From positions 6,944,001 through 7,008,000 of the forward strand of contig NZ_CP045643.1 of NCBI RefSeq assembly GCF_009498275.1: a stretch of 64,000 nt of DNA. Reading direction: 5' to 3'. This document shows positions 37,228-44,742 of the stretch, piece after piece. The position numbers and the translations under genes are program-made. How positions within the stretch are numbered: position 1 is the first letter of the stretch; each line of letters begins with the position of its first letter. The notes beneath the pieces are model-generated. The model had not been told where the DNA came from, searched no databases, and saw nothing but the letters and a program-made list of their open reading frames with translations. Source of the stretch: Streptomyces fagopyri. Its GTDB lineage: Bacteria; Actinomycetota; Actinomycetes; Streptomycetales; Streptomycetaceae.

Positions 37228-37666
37228 GGGAATCCCTCCGGGGACTTACATGAGCGCCGGGACGAGGGTGAAACGGTGGGGGGAGCGCGACCCGTGCACG
37301 GGCCGGTGACGCGCGTAGAAAAAATCGGCGAGCCCAACCCCCGTTGAACTTCTACGCGCGTCAATCTCGTGTGTGAGCGGGGGAGTTGTCAAGGTTTCGG
37401 TGGTGTCCAGCTCTTGGCAGGGACATGAACCGGGCGGCATGGGTGGAAATCCGTCTAGGCTGAGTCGACCACGTGGATTTCCGGGGCCGTGTCCGGGCGT
37501 GCGTGTCCGGGGCGGGCTCCTCGCCCCGGCGGACTCCCTGACGCGCCCCGCCTGTCCCCGCCCCGTCCCGCCCGCCCCTGTCCGTCATGCTTGTACCGGT
37601 CCTGTTCGTCGGGTCCTGTCCGGTCCCGCTCGCCGGGTCCTGATCGTTCGGAGGAGAAGCCAGCCG
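37228..37666. other. Divergent region between nuclease and 473-residue protein genes
   Basis: No gene is supported. It holds the 14-bp inverted repeat at 37307-37363 close to the nuclease side. The half near 37490-37660 is GC-rich and repetitive (GTCCTG/GTCCCG). GGAGGAG before 37667 is the next ribosome binding site. Confidence 0.6.
37307..37363 (-). promoter_or_regulatory. Long-spaced 14-bp inverted repeat with a PHO-box-like centre
   Basis: TGACGCGCGTAGAA (37307-37320) and its exact complement (37350-37363) flank 29 bases. On the minus strand the spacer reads GTTCAACGGGG then GTTGGGCTCGC, 11 bases apart: one good and one poor unit of the PhoP direct repeat (GTTCACC type). It is about 80 bases upstream of the nuclease TTG. 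Pho control is an inference. Confidence 0.5.
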
Positions 37667-39088
37667 ATGTCAGACAGCCCCCCCTTGCCGCCGGTGCGGC
37701 TGACTTCCGAAGCGGAGCTGGCGCGGGACGCGCTCGCCACGCCGCTGCTCTCCCGCGCCGCGCGGCTGGCCCGCTGGGCCGGCCCGGACACGCGGGTGGG
37801 CGCGGGCGGTGAACTCGTGGAGGAGCAGCTCGCCGGAGCGGCCGACGTGCTCGGGCTGACCGGTGACGACGCCGCGGCCTTCGCCAGTGAGGCCTGGCGG
37901 ATCGCCGTCGACACCGGGCTCGTGGAGATCGTGGACGAGGACGAGGGCACCGTCGCCGCGGGCGCGGAGCTCGCCCTGCTCACCTCCGGCGGGCCGCAGG
38001 ACGTGCTGGGGGTGTGGCTCGTGGCCCTGGAGGCGGTGCTCGCCGACGCGAGCGTGCCCGACCTCGACGAACTCGTCGGGGCGGTGGAGGACGGCGCGGA
38101 GGTCGACCTCTCCTCGCTGGAGTGGGATCCCGAGGCCGAGGCCGAGTTCCTCGACGAAGTGCTCGGCAACCTGTACCTGCTGACCGTGAGTGACGGCGGG
38201 GACGGGCCGGTGCCGCTGCCGGCCCTGGCCGCGTCGATGATCATGCCCGACGACATGGGAGACCCCAGCAACGACGTGCTGGAGCAGGTGTCGGACGCGA
38301 TGATGCGGCTCGACGACCAGTTCCGGCTGCTGGCACCCGTCGGACTCGTCGACTTCCAGCCGGTCGACGAGGCGCTGATGGCGGACACCGACGAGGAGCC
38401 GGCCGGTCCCCTCGACGAGACGGACGTCTCGCGGTACGGAATGGTGCAGCTGACGCCGCTCGGTCTGTACGGGCTGCGGGCCCGGCTGCTGGAGGCGGGA
38501 CTCTCCGTCCCCGCGGTGGGCGACCTGGTGGACAAGGGCGCGGACGCGCTGCTGGACGGCACCGGCCTCTTCCCGCCGGCCGCGGCGCAGGCCGAGACCG
38601 AACAGTGGCTCGCCCGGCGTGAACCCCTCGCCGCCGCCAGGGAGTTGCTCGCCGCGGCTCGTGGCGGCGACGCCGGCGCGCCGCTGCGGCGGCTGCGCTG
38701 TCAGCAGGCACTCTCGCTCGTCGGCGGGGAGGCCGAACCCGCGCTGCGGGAGGTCCTCGACGACGCCGAGCTGGGCGGTCTCGCCCGGGTCTGGCTCTCC
38801 GAGCACGGCGCCGCCGACGTGCCCCCGCCGTCCGAGACGATGATCTTCTGGCTCACCATCGACACGGTCGCCGCTCAACTCGCGGCCGAGGGCAACTCCG
38901 CGGAACTGCAGGGCCTCGTGGAGGGACTGGCGCAACAGCACGGCGGCTTCTTCGCCACGGCGTGGCGCGTCGACCATCCCGCCACACCGGACGTCCTGGA
39001 GGCGATGGGCCGGCTGCACCCCGACAAGAAGGTCGCCAAGGAGGCCCGCAAGGCCGCGTTCAAGGCGCGTTCGCAACAAGGGGGCTGA
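37667..39088 (+). CDS. Conserved Streptomyces protein, function unknown
   Basis: A 473-residue acidic, Leu/Ala-rich cytoplasmic protein that is mostly predicted helix, with no signal peptide and no motif I can name. The middle contains a wHTH-like stretch (VQLTPLGLYGLRARLLEAGLSVPAVGDLV). The last part (LRRLRCQQALSLVGGEAEPALREVLDDAELGGLARVWLSEHG) resembles HEAT-like repeats. The ATG at 37667 follows GGAGGAG. It is read away from the nuclease and ends in front of the PhoX-family gene. Confidence 0.75.
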   Translation: MSDSPPLPPVRLTSEAELARDALATPLLSRAARLARWAGPDTRVGAGGELVEEQLAGAADVLGLTGDDAAAFASEAWRIAVDTGLVEIVDEDEGTVAAGAELALLTSGGPQDVLGVWLVALEAVLADASVPDLDELVGAVEDGAEVDLSSLEWDPEAEAEFLDEVLGNLYLLTVSDGGDGPVPLPALAASMIMPDDMGDPSNDVLEQVSDAMMRLDDQFRLLAPVGLVDFQPVDEALMADTDEEPAGPLDETDVSRYGMVQLTPLGLYGLRARLLEAGLSVPAVGDLVDKGADALLDGTGLFPPAAAQAETEQWLARREPLAAARELLAAARGGDAGAPLRRLRCQQALSLVGGEAEPALREVLDDAELGGLARVWLSEHGAADVPPPSETMIFWLTIDTVAAQLAAEGNSAELQGLVEGLAQQHGGFFATAWRVDHPATPDVLEAMGRLHPDKKVAKEARKAAFKARSQQGG

Positions 39089-39102
39089 GGCGGGCCGGCA
39101 CC

Positions 39103-39132
39103 CGCGCGCCGCGCCGGAAGGGGCGGCGCGCG
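39103..39132 (+). terminator. Terminator hairpin
   Basis: Ten perfect pairs (39103-39112 with 39123-39132), loop of ten, starting 15 bases after the stop of the 473-residue gene. Confidence 0.6.
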
Positions 39133-39214
39133 AGGTGACGGGTGAGGGCGTTTTGGGCTCCTGTGGCCGAGTCCTTACGGATTCATGGAAGGGAGTCCGG
39201 TGAAGTCGCCGGGC

Positions 39215-39236
39215 GTTCAACCCCCGTTCAGCCACG
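39215..39236 (+). promoter_or_regulatory. PHO box (PhoP binding site)
   Basis: Two consecutive 11-base direct repeat units, GTTCAACCCCC (39215-39225) and GTTCAGCCACG (39226-39236). This fits the Streptomyces PHO-box rule of GTTCACC-type units every 11 bases. It is 80 bases before the start of a PhoX-family gene, the expected target. Confidence 0.75.
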
Positions 39237-39316
39237 GGCGGGACGGTGTGCCCGCAACACCGTCCGCGGCCCCCCGCGGTCCTCCATGGTCGACCTCACC
39301 GTCACAGGAGACACCC

Positions 39317-40762
39317 ATGTCGCTCACCCGCAGGGACTTCGCCAGACGATCCGCGATCACCGGTGCCGGAGTGGCCCTGGCCGGCAGCGTGGGCGCCCTC
39401 GCCACCGCCCCGAACGCCCTCGCCTCCACCGACACCGAGAGCGTGGGGGAGGAGTCCGCGGACCGGCACGGCGGGGTGGGCTACGGGCCCCTGGTCCCCG
39501 ACCCCAAGGGCGTCCTCGCGCTGCCCGCCGGATTCTCCTACCGCGTCATCACCTACAGCGGCCGGACCAAGCTGGAATCCGGTGAGTTCACGCCGTCCAA
39601 CCACGACGGCACGTCCACCTTCGACGGCCCGCGCGGCACCACCCTCCTGGTCAACAACCACGAGCTCAAGGGCGCCCGCGACAGCTGGAAGTACCCCGTG
39701 CCGCTCACCGAGGGCCTGGTCTACGACCCCGCCGCGTCCGGCGGCTGCACCGTCGTCGAGGTACGTCACGACAAGGTCGCGGAGTGGGTCGGCATCGCCG
39801 GCACCTCCACCAACTGCGCGGGCGGCAACACCCCTTGGGACACCTGGCTGACCTGCGAGGAGACCGAGGACAAGGCCGGCCAGGGCGGCATGACCAAGGA
39901 CCACGGCTACGTCTTCGAGGTCGACCCCGCCGACCGGCGCCGCAACCGCGACCCCAAGCCGATCAAGGCGCTCGGACGGTACGCCCACGAAGCGGTCGTC
40001 GTCGACCCCAAGCGCGGCCGCCTCTACCTCACCGAGGACGCCGCGACGCCCAACGGCCTGTTGTACCGCTGGACCCCGCCGCAGGGCTTCGAGCACGGCC
40101 ACGGCCGGCTGCGCACCCTCACCGACGACGCGGGCGCCCTCCAGGCCTTCAAGTGCTTCGACTCGGGCGGCCGTTTCGTCGACGACCTCTCCCGCGCCAC
40201 GAAGATCGGCACCGTGTACGGCGTCGACTGGGTGGACGTCCCCGACCGCGACGCCAGGACGGTCTCCGTACGCAAGCAGTTCGCCGCGGGTGAGGTCACC
40301 CGCGCCCGCAAGCTCGAAGGCATGTGGTGGAGCGACGGCGGCGTCTACATCGTCTCCTCGTACGCCCGCGAGGAGAGCCCCGTCCGGCACGACGGCCAGG
40401 TCTGGTTCTACGACCCCAAGCGCCGCACCCTGACCCTCAAGGTCCTGATCGGGGTGAACCCCGACCCGTCCGTGGACGGCGCCTTCGACGGCCCCGACAA
40501 CATCACGGTCTCCCCGTACGGGGGTCTGGTCATCGCCGAGGACGGCGAAGGCGTCCAGCACCTCTTCGGCGCCACGGACAGCGGCCGCACCTACCCGATC
40601 GCCCGCAACGAACTCAACATCGGCACCGAAGAGGAGCCCGCCTACAGCGAGTTCACCGGCGTCACCTTCTCGCCCGACGGCCGGACGCTGTTCGCGAACA
40701 TCCAGGAGCCCGGGATCATGCTCGCGATCACGGGCCCCTGGAAGCGCCAGAAGCGCGGCTGA
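39317..40762 (+). CDS. PhoX-family (DUF839) Tat-exported phosphatase
   Basis: A 481-residue protein with a twin-arginine signal (SLTRRDFARRSAITGAGVAL; cleavage probably near ALAS, residue 35). The mature part is the PhoX/DUF839 beta-propeller: NNHELKGARDSW near the N-terminus, GGNTPWDTWLTCEETE, GRYAHEAVVVDPKRGRLYLTED, and PDNITVSPYGGLVIAEDGEG. These acidic residues match the Ca/Fe active-site pattern of PhoX alkaline phosphatases. It probably hydrolyses phosphate esters outside the cell under phosphate starvation, which the PHO box supports. ACAGGAG precedes the ATG. Confidence 0.88.
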   Translation: MSLTRRDFARRSAITGAGVALAGSVGALATAPNALASTDTESVGEESADRHGGVGYGPLVPDPKGVLALPAGFSYRVITYSGRTKLESGEFTPSNHDGTSTFDGPRGTTLLVNNHELKGARDSWKYPVPLTEGLVYDPAASGGCTVVEVRHDKVAEWVGIAGTSTNCAGGNTPWDTWLTCEETEDKAGQGGMTKDHGYVFEVDPADRRRNRDPKPIKALGRYAHEAVVVDPKRGRLYLTEDAATPNGLLYRWTPPQGFEHGHGRLRTLTDDAGALQAFKCFDSGGRFVDDLSRATKIGTVYGVDWVDVPDRDARTVSVRKQFAAGEVTRARKLEGMWWSDGGVYIVSSYAREESPVRHDGQVWFYDPKRRTLTLKVLIGVNPDPSVDGAFDGPDNITVSPYGGLVIAEDGEGVQHLFGATDSGRTYPIARNELNIGTEEEPAYSEFTGVTFSPDGRTLFANIQEPGIMLAITGPWKRQKRG

Positions 40763-40825
40763 ACTCCCGCCGCGTTCCCGTCGGATTAAATCGCTCGCCG
40801 GGGTCGCGACCGCCCTCCTACAGTG

Positions 40826-40982
40826 GTGAACGTCCAGGTGCGAAGGCAGGACCTACTTCCACTGATAATGGGGCGGTCGCGGGTTCGAGTCCCGCCGTCG
40901 GCACAACGCGCCGATGTAGCTCAGGGGTTAGAGCACCTACGTCGGTTCCGCCGGCTTCGATCTCTGGACACCACAACTTCAC
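40826..40982 (+). ncRNA. Y-RNA-like element 1 with tRNA-like module (YrlA type)
   Basis: Outer helix GTCCAG (40832-40837) with CTGGAC (40964-40969), optionally extended by GTGAA/TTCAC. Ro-site helix GGCAGGACC (40845-40853) with GGTTCCGCC (40944-40952), with one A-C mismatch. The module between them is a permuted tRNA. The T arm is GCGGG-TTCGAGT-CCCGC (40879-40895). The acceptor stem pairs CGTCGGC (40896-40902) with GCCGATG (40910-40916) over a seven-base loop. The D arm is GCTC-AGGGGTTA-GAGC (40919-40934). A weak pairing of TGGG (40869-40872) with CCTA (40936-40939) stands where the anticodon stem would be. GGTGCG (40837-40842), TACTTC (40854-40859) and GATCTC (40959-40964) recur in the other elements. 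Confidence 0.8.
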
Positions 40983-40985
40983 GCA

Positions 40986-41057
40986 CCTCCCGGTGCGCGG
41001 GCCACGGCTACTTCTCTCTCAAAGAATCCACGCCGCGGCCGACTTGATCTCGGGAGG
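40986..41057 (+). ncRNA. Y-RNA-like element 2, short form without tRNA module
   Basis: Outer helix CCTCCCG (40986-40992) with CGGGAGG (41051-41057). GGTGCG is at 40992-40997. The inner helix GGCCACGGC (41000-41008) pairs with GCCGCGGCC (41032-41040) except for one A-C mismatch. TACTTC is at 41009-41014 and GATCTC at 41046-41051, after ACTTG, which recalls the ACUUGA of animal Y-RNA Ro sites. The apical part is only about 23 bases and can form a four-pair TTCT/AGAA hairpin. It is thus a Ro-site stem with no tRNA mimic. Confidence 0.72.
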
Positions 41058-41070
41058 CGCAGCTCATGGT

Positions 41071-41226
41071 GGGTGCCCGGTGCGCAGGCAGCGGATACTT
41101 CGGGAACTGGTGGGGCCACGGCCTCGTGCGGGTTCGAATCCCGTCATCGACTCCGGGTCGGTGTGGCGGAACGGAAGACGCGCCAGTTTATGAGCAACCG
41201 TCGCCGATCCCTGATCTCGGACACCC
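41071..41226 (+). ncRNA. Y-RNA-like element 3 with class II tRNA-like module
   Basis: Outer helix GGGTGCCCG (41071-41079) with CGGACACCC (41218-41226), 8 of 9 pairs. The inner helix GGCAGCGG (41087-41094) pairs with CCGTCGCC (41198-41205) and has one A-C mismatch. AACTGG (41105-41110) pairs with CCAGTT (41183-41188) in the anticodon-stem position. The module has a T arm GCGGG-TTCGAAT-CCCGT (41128-41144), an acceptor stem CATCGAC (41145-41151) with GTCGGTG (41157-41163) over TCCGG, and a D-arm-like GCG...CGC (41166-41181). GGCC-ACG-GCC just before the T arm can act as a long variable arm, as in leucine tRNAs. GGTGCG, TACTTC and GATCTC lie at 41079, 41096 and 41213. It ends 52 bases before the TROVE start. 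Confidence 0.8.
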
Positions 41227-41278
41227 TCCCTTTGCTGTGCCTTCCTCCGAAACCCATCCGAATCCGGGGGAATTCACC

Positions 41279-42862
41279 ATGGCACGCTTCAACAACAAGG
41301 CTGCGAAGGCACAGCCCACTTCCCGCGTGACCTCCACCGGCCGAGTGCTGCGGACGCACCAGGGCGGCCTCGGCCGCGAGCGAGACGCGCGCTCCGAGCT
41401 CTTCCTCCTCGCCGTCTCGCACCTCGCCTCGCAGCGGACCTTCTACGAGACCGGCGCCGACCGCGACGACCGGTTCGTCACGCTGGTGCGCGAGCTCGCC
41501 GTCCACGACCCCTCGTGGACGGCCGCCCTGCTCGGCTGGCTGCGCGGCGACGGCAACCTGCGCTCCGCCTCGGTCATGGGCGCCGCCGAGTACGTGAAGG
41601 CACGCCTCGACGCGGGCACCACCGACGGTCCCGCCAACCGTCAGGTGGTCGCCTCCGTGCTGCGCCGTCCCGACGAGCCCGGCGAGTTGCTCGCCTACTG
41701 GACCTCCCGGTACGGCCGCAACGTGCCCAAGCCCGTCAAGCGCGGCACCGCCGACGCCGTACGACGTCTCTACAACGGCAAGTCGCTGCTGAAGTACGAC
41801 ACCGCGTCCAAGGGCTACCGCTTCGGCGACATCCTCAACCTGGTGCACGCGGCGCCCGACCCCGACAAGCCGTGGCAGGGCGAGCTGTTCCAGTACGCCC
41901 TGGACCGGCGCCACAACCCCGACACGGCGCTGCCGCCCGCCTCGAACCGTGTGCTCGTCGCGCACCGCGAGCTGATGGCGGTGCCCGTCGCCGAGCGGCG
42001 CGCGGTCGTGACGGCCCCGGACGGCGCCGGGCGGCTCGCGGCGGCGGGCCTCACCTGGGAGGCGCTGGCGGGCTGGCTGCAGGGCCCGATGGACAAGGCG
42101 GCCTGGGAGGCCGTGATCCCGTCCATGGGCACGATGGCGCTCGTACGGAACCTGCGGAACTTCGACGAGGCGGGTGTCGGCGACGACGTGGCGGCCCGGG
42201 TCGCCGCGCGGATCAGCGACCCGGCGGAGGTGGCGCGGTCGCGCCAGTTCCCCTTCCGCTACCTGGCCGCCTACCAGCACGCGCCGTCGCTGCGCTGGTC
42301 GTACCCGCTGGAGCAGGCGCTCGGACACTCGCTGGCCAACGTGCCGGCACTGCCCGGACGCACGCTCGTGCTCGTCGACCGGTCCGGCTCGATGTTCTTC
42401 TCGCGGCTGTCGGACCGCTCGGAGCTCAACCGGGCCGACGCGGCCGCGGTCTTCGGCACGGCGCTCGCGCTGCGCGCGGCGGACGCGGACCTCGTCCAGT
42501 TCGGTACCAGCAGCGACCGGGTGCGCTACCGCGGGGGCGAGTCGGTGCTGAAGGTGCTGGACCGCTTCGGCGACCTCGGTGGCACGAACACCAGTGAGGC
42601 GGTCCGGGCGCACTACCGGGGGCACGACCGGGTGCTCATCGTCACGGACGAGCAGGCCGCGTACAGCCACCACGGCGACCCGACCGAGCAGGTCCCGGCG
42701 CACGTACCGGTCTACACCTGGAACCTCGCCGGGCACCGGGCCGGCCACGGCCCGACCGGCAAGGACAACCGGCACACGTTCGGGGGCCTGTCGGACACGG
42801 CGTTCCGGATGGTCTCCCTGCTCGAGTCCGGCAGGGACGGGGTCTGGCCGTGGCTCGGGTGA
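41279..42862 (+). CDS. rsr: TROVE-domain protein, bacterial Ro60 orthologue (Rsr)
   Basis: A 527-residue RNA-binding protein of the Ro60/Rsr family. The N-terminal two thirds are the HEAT-like TROVE ring (FYETGADRDDRFVTLVRELAVHDPSWTAALLGWLRGDGNLRSASVMGAAE; this would bind RNA ends). The C-terminal part is a von Willebrand A domain with an intact MIDAS: DRSGSM at about residues 367-372, Thr in GGTNTSEAV, and Asp in IVTDEQ. Bacterial Rsr proteins bind Y RNAs and work with exoribonucleases in RNA quality control. Three Y-RNA-like elements lie immediately upstream, the last within the probable leader. GGGGGAA precedes the ATG. No RtcB/RtcA repair genes are in view. Confidence 0.93.
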   Translation: MARFNNKAAKAQPTSRVTSTGRVLRTHQGGLGRERDARSELFLLAVSHLASQRTFYETGADRDDRFVTLVRELAVHDPSWTAALLGWLRGDGNLRSASVMGAAEYVKARLDAGTTDGPANRQVVASVLRRPDEPGELLAYWTSRYGRNVPKPVKRGTADAVRRLYNGKSLLKYDTASKGYRFGDILNLVHAAPDPDKPWQGELFQYALDRRHNPDTALPPASNRVLVAHRELMAVPVAERRAVVTAPDGAGRLAAAGLTWEALAGWLQGPMDKAAWEAVIPSMGTMALVRNLRNFDEAGVGDDVAARVAARISDPAEVARSRQFPFRYLAAYQHAPSLRWSYPLEQALGHSLANVPALPGRTLVLVDRSGSMFFSRLSDRSELNRADAAAVFGTALALRAADADLVQFGTSSDRVRYRGGESVLKVLDRFGDLGGTNTSEAVRAHYRGHDRVLIVTDEQAAYSHHGDPTEQVPAHVPVYTWNLAGHRAGHGPTGKDNRHTFGGLSDTAFRMVSLLESGRDGVWPWLG

Positions 42863-42978
42863 GGGAGCGCGGCGGCCCGGCCGTGGCCTGAGGGAATGAG
42901 CGCGGGGCCGCCGGGGAAGTCATCGGGGAACGCGGTGACTTGCCCGGCGCGGGCGCGGTGGAGAGGCAGGCCGGTCCC

Positions 42979-43995
42979 ATGTCCCTTTCCTCGTACGAGC
43001 GTTACCCGCTGCTGTTCGGGCCCTCGCCGGTGCATCCGCTGGAGCGGCTCACGCGGCACCTCGGGGGCGCCGCGCTCTGGGCCAAGCGGGAGGACTGCAA
43101 CTCCGGTGTGGCGTGCGGCGGGAACAAGACCCGCAAGCTGGAGTACCTCGTCGCCGAGGCGCTCGCCCAGGGGTGCGACACCCTGGTCTCGATCGGCGGG
43201 GTGCAGTCCAACCACACCCGTCAGGTGGCGGCCGTCGCCGCCCACGCCGGGCTGAAGTGCGTTCTCGTGCAGGAGAGTTGGGTGCAGTGGCCGGACTCCG
43301 TCTACGACCGGGTCGGGAACATCCTGATCAGCCGCCTGGCCGGCGCGGACGTACGGCTGGTGCGGGCCGGGTTCGGGATCGGCTTCAAGGAGAGCTGGGA
43401 GCAGGCACTGCGGGAGGTGGAGGAGGCCGGCGGCAAGCCGTACGCCATTCCCGCGGGCGCCTCCGACCATCCGCTGGGTGGCCTCGGCTTCGCCGGATGG
43501 GCCCATGAAGTGGCCGCGCAGGAGCGGGATCTGGGCGTTTTCTTCGACACCGTCGTGGTGTGCTCGGTCACGGGCTCGACGCAGGCGGGCATGGTCGCCG
43601 GGTTCGCCGCGCTGGAGGAGGCGGGCGGCAGACCTCGGCGTGTCCTCGGGATCGACGCGTCGGCGGCGCCCGCCCGCACCCGCGCGCAGATCGCACGGAT
43701 CGCCCGGGGCACGGGACGGCTCATCGGCGTCACGAAGGAACTGACGGACTCGGACGTCGAGCTGGACGAGCGGTACCACGCGGGTACGTACGGGATTCCG
43801 GACGAGGTCACCCTGGACGCGATGCGCCTCGCGGCGCGTACCGAGGGGATGGTCACCGACCCCGTGTACGAGGGGAAGTCGATGGCCGGGATGATCGACC
43901 TGGTGGCGCGCGGCGAGATCGGGCGCGACTCCACCGTCCTGTACGCCCACCTCGGCGGCCAGCCCGCCCTGAACGCCTACAGCGCGCTCTTCTGA
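42979..43995 (+). CDS. acdS: 1-aminocyclopropane-1-carboxylate deaminase
   Basis: A PLP enzyme that opens the plant ethylene precursor ACC to 2-oxobutyrate and ammonia. At 338 residues it has the characterised AcdS length. The Schiff-base lysine is Lys50 in [13 protein letters not shown], followed by [17 protein letters not shown]. The Tyr-Glu pair near 297-298 in DPVYEGKSM and the C-terminal [12 protein letters not shown] favour true ACC deaminase over the related D-cysteine desulfhydrase. It lies 116 bases after the TROVE gene, and a TetR gene follows. Plant or root association of the host is an inference. Confidence 0.9.
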   Translation: MSLSSYERYPLLFGPSPVHPLERLTRHLGGAALWAKREDCNSGVACGGNKTRKLEYLVAEALAQGCDTLVSIGGVQSNHTRQVAAVAAHAGLKCVLVQESWVQWPDSVYDRVGNILISRLAGADVRLVRAGFGIGFKESWEQALREVEEAGGKPYAIPAGASDHPLGGLGFAGWAHEVAAQERDLGVFFDTVVVCSVTGSTQAGMVAGFAALEEAGGRPRRVLGIDASAAPARTRAQIARIARGTGRLIGVTKELTDSDVELDERYHAGTYGIPDEVTLDAMRLAARTEGMVTDPVYEGKSMAGMIDLVARGEIGRDSTVLYAHLGGQPALNAYSALF

Positions 43996-44175
43996 TCTGT
44001 CGGTGGCGTTCGGTGAGGGCTGATGCCGGGGCCGGGGTGGCGGGTGGAGCCGGGGTGGGCATGGGATGCTCCCGTGGGGGCAGCGCGGACCGCCCGGGAA
44101 GGAACGCGGGGACAGTCCCCGTTCGGCGCCCGGCACGACGCGGAGAGTGTCCCCGGTTCGGCGAGGAGTAGTGGA

Positions 44176-44742
44176 ATGGCGCAGGTCAAGCCGATGCGGG
44201 CGGACGCGCGGCGCAACTATGAGCGGCTGATCGAGGAGGCCGCCGTGGCGTTCGCCGAGCACGGGGAGGGCGCGTCCCTCGACGACATCGCCAAGCGGGC
44301 CGGGGTGGGCTCCGGGACGCTGTACCGGCACTTCCCCACCCGGCAGGCGCTGCTGGAGGCCGTCTACGTCGACAGCATCGAGGCGATCGCCGCCCGCGCG
44401 GACGAGATCGCGGCGGAGCTCGCGCCGGGCGAGGCGCTGGTGGAGTGGCTCAACGAGCTGAGCGGGATGATGATCCAGGTCCGCGGCCTGAAGGCGCTGC
44501 TCGGATCGGCCGTCTCGGACGGGAGCGGCACGGTGCCGACCGCGTGCGGGACGTCCGTGAGGGGCGCCGCCGAACGGCTGGTCGAGGCGGCTCAGCGCGA
44601 GGGCACGCTGCGGGCGGACGTGGAGCCGATCGAGGTGCTGCGGCTGGCGCACGGGGTGGCCACCGCGTCGGAGCTGGCGAACGGCCGGGGGAAGTACATC
44701 CGGCGGTATCTGTCACTGCTGACGGAGGGGCTTCGGCCGTAG
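44176..44742 (+). CDS. TetR-family regulator
   Basis: A 188-residue TetR regulator with the helix-turn-helix (ASLDDIAKRAGVGSGTLYRHFPTRQAL) near residues 35-61 and a C-terminal domain of the subtype often annotated as SBI_C or KstR-like. GGAG precedes the ATG. It follows acdS by 180 bases and may or may not control it; no operator is obvious. Confidence 0.88.
   Translation: MAQVKPMRADARRNYERLIEEAAVAFAEHGEGASLDDIAKRAGVGSGTLYRHFPTRQALLEAVYVDSIEAIAARADEIAAELAPGEALVEWLNELSGMMIQVRGLKALLGSAVSDGSGTVPTACGTSVRGAAERLVEAAQREGTLRADVEPIEVLRLAHGVATASELANGRGKYIRRYLSLLTEGLRP

Larger units (their letters stand above)
40763..41278 (+). other. Non-coding region with three tandem Y-RNA-like elements
   Basis: A 516-base gap between the PhoX-family and TROVE genes. 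It carries three tandem structured elements (40826-40982, 40986-41057, 41071-41226). TACAGT at 40819-40824 may be the -10 for the first. I found no convincing separate promoters for elements 2 and 3. The small open frames crossing it lack coding character. Confidence 0.75.

Noticed and set aside
40879..40934. Canonical tRNA genes at the TTCGAGT and GCTCAGGGGTTAGAGC motifs (and again near 41128-41181)
   Set aside because: The 3' half precedes the 5' half and the two acceptor strands are joined by a five- to seven-base loop, with no CCA end. They cannot be ordinary tRNA genes and fit YrlA-type mimics.
41066..41278. N-terminal extension of the TROVE protein from ATG 41066
   Set aside because: It would translate through the third structured RNA element. 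The ATG at 41279 has a proper ribosome binding site and begins the conserved protein.
43560..44171. Plus-strand frame overlapping acdS
   Set aside because: It is a shadow frame of acdS without start signals or recognisable content.
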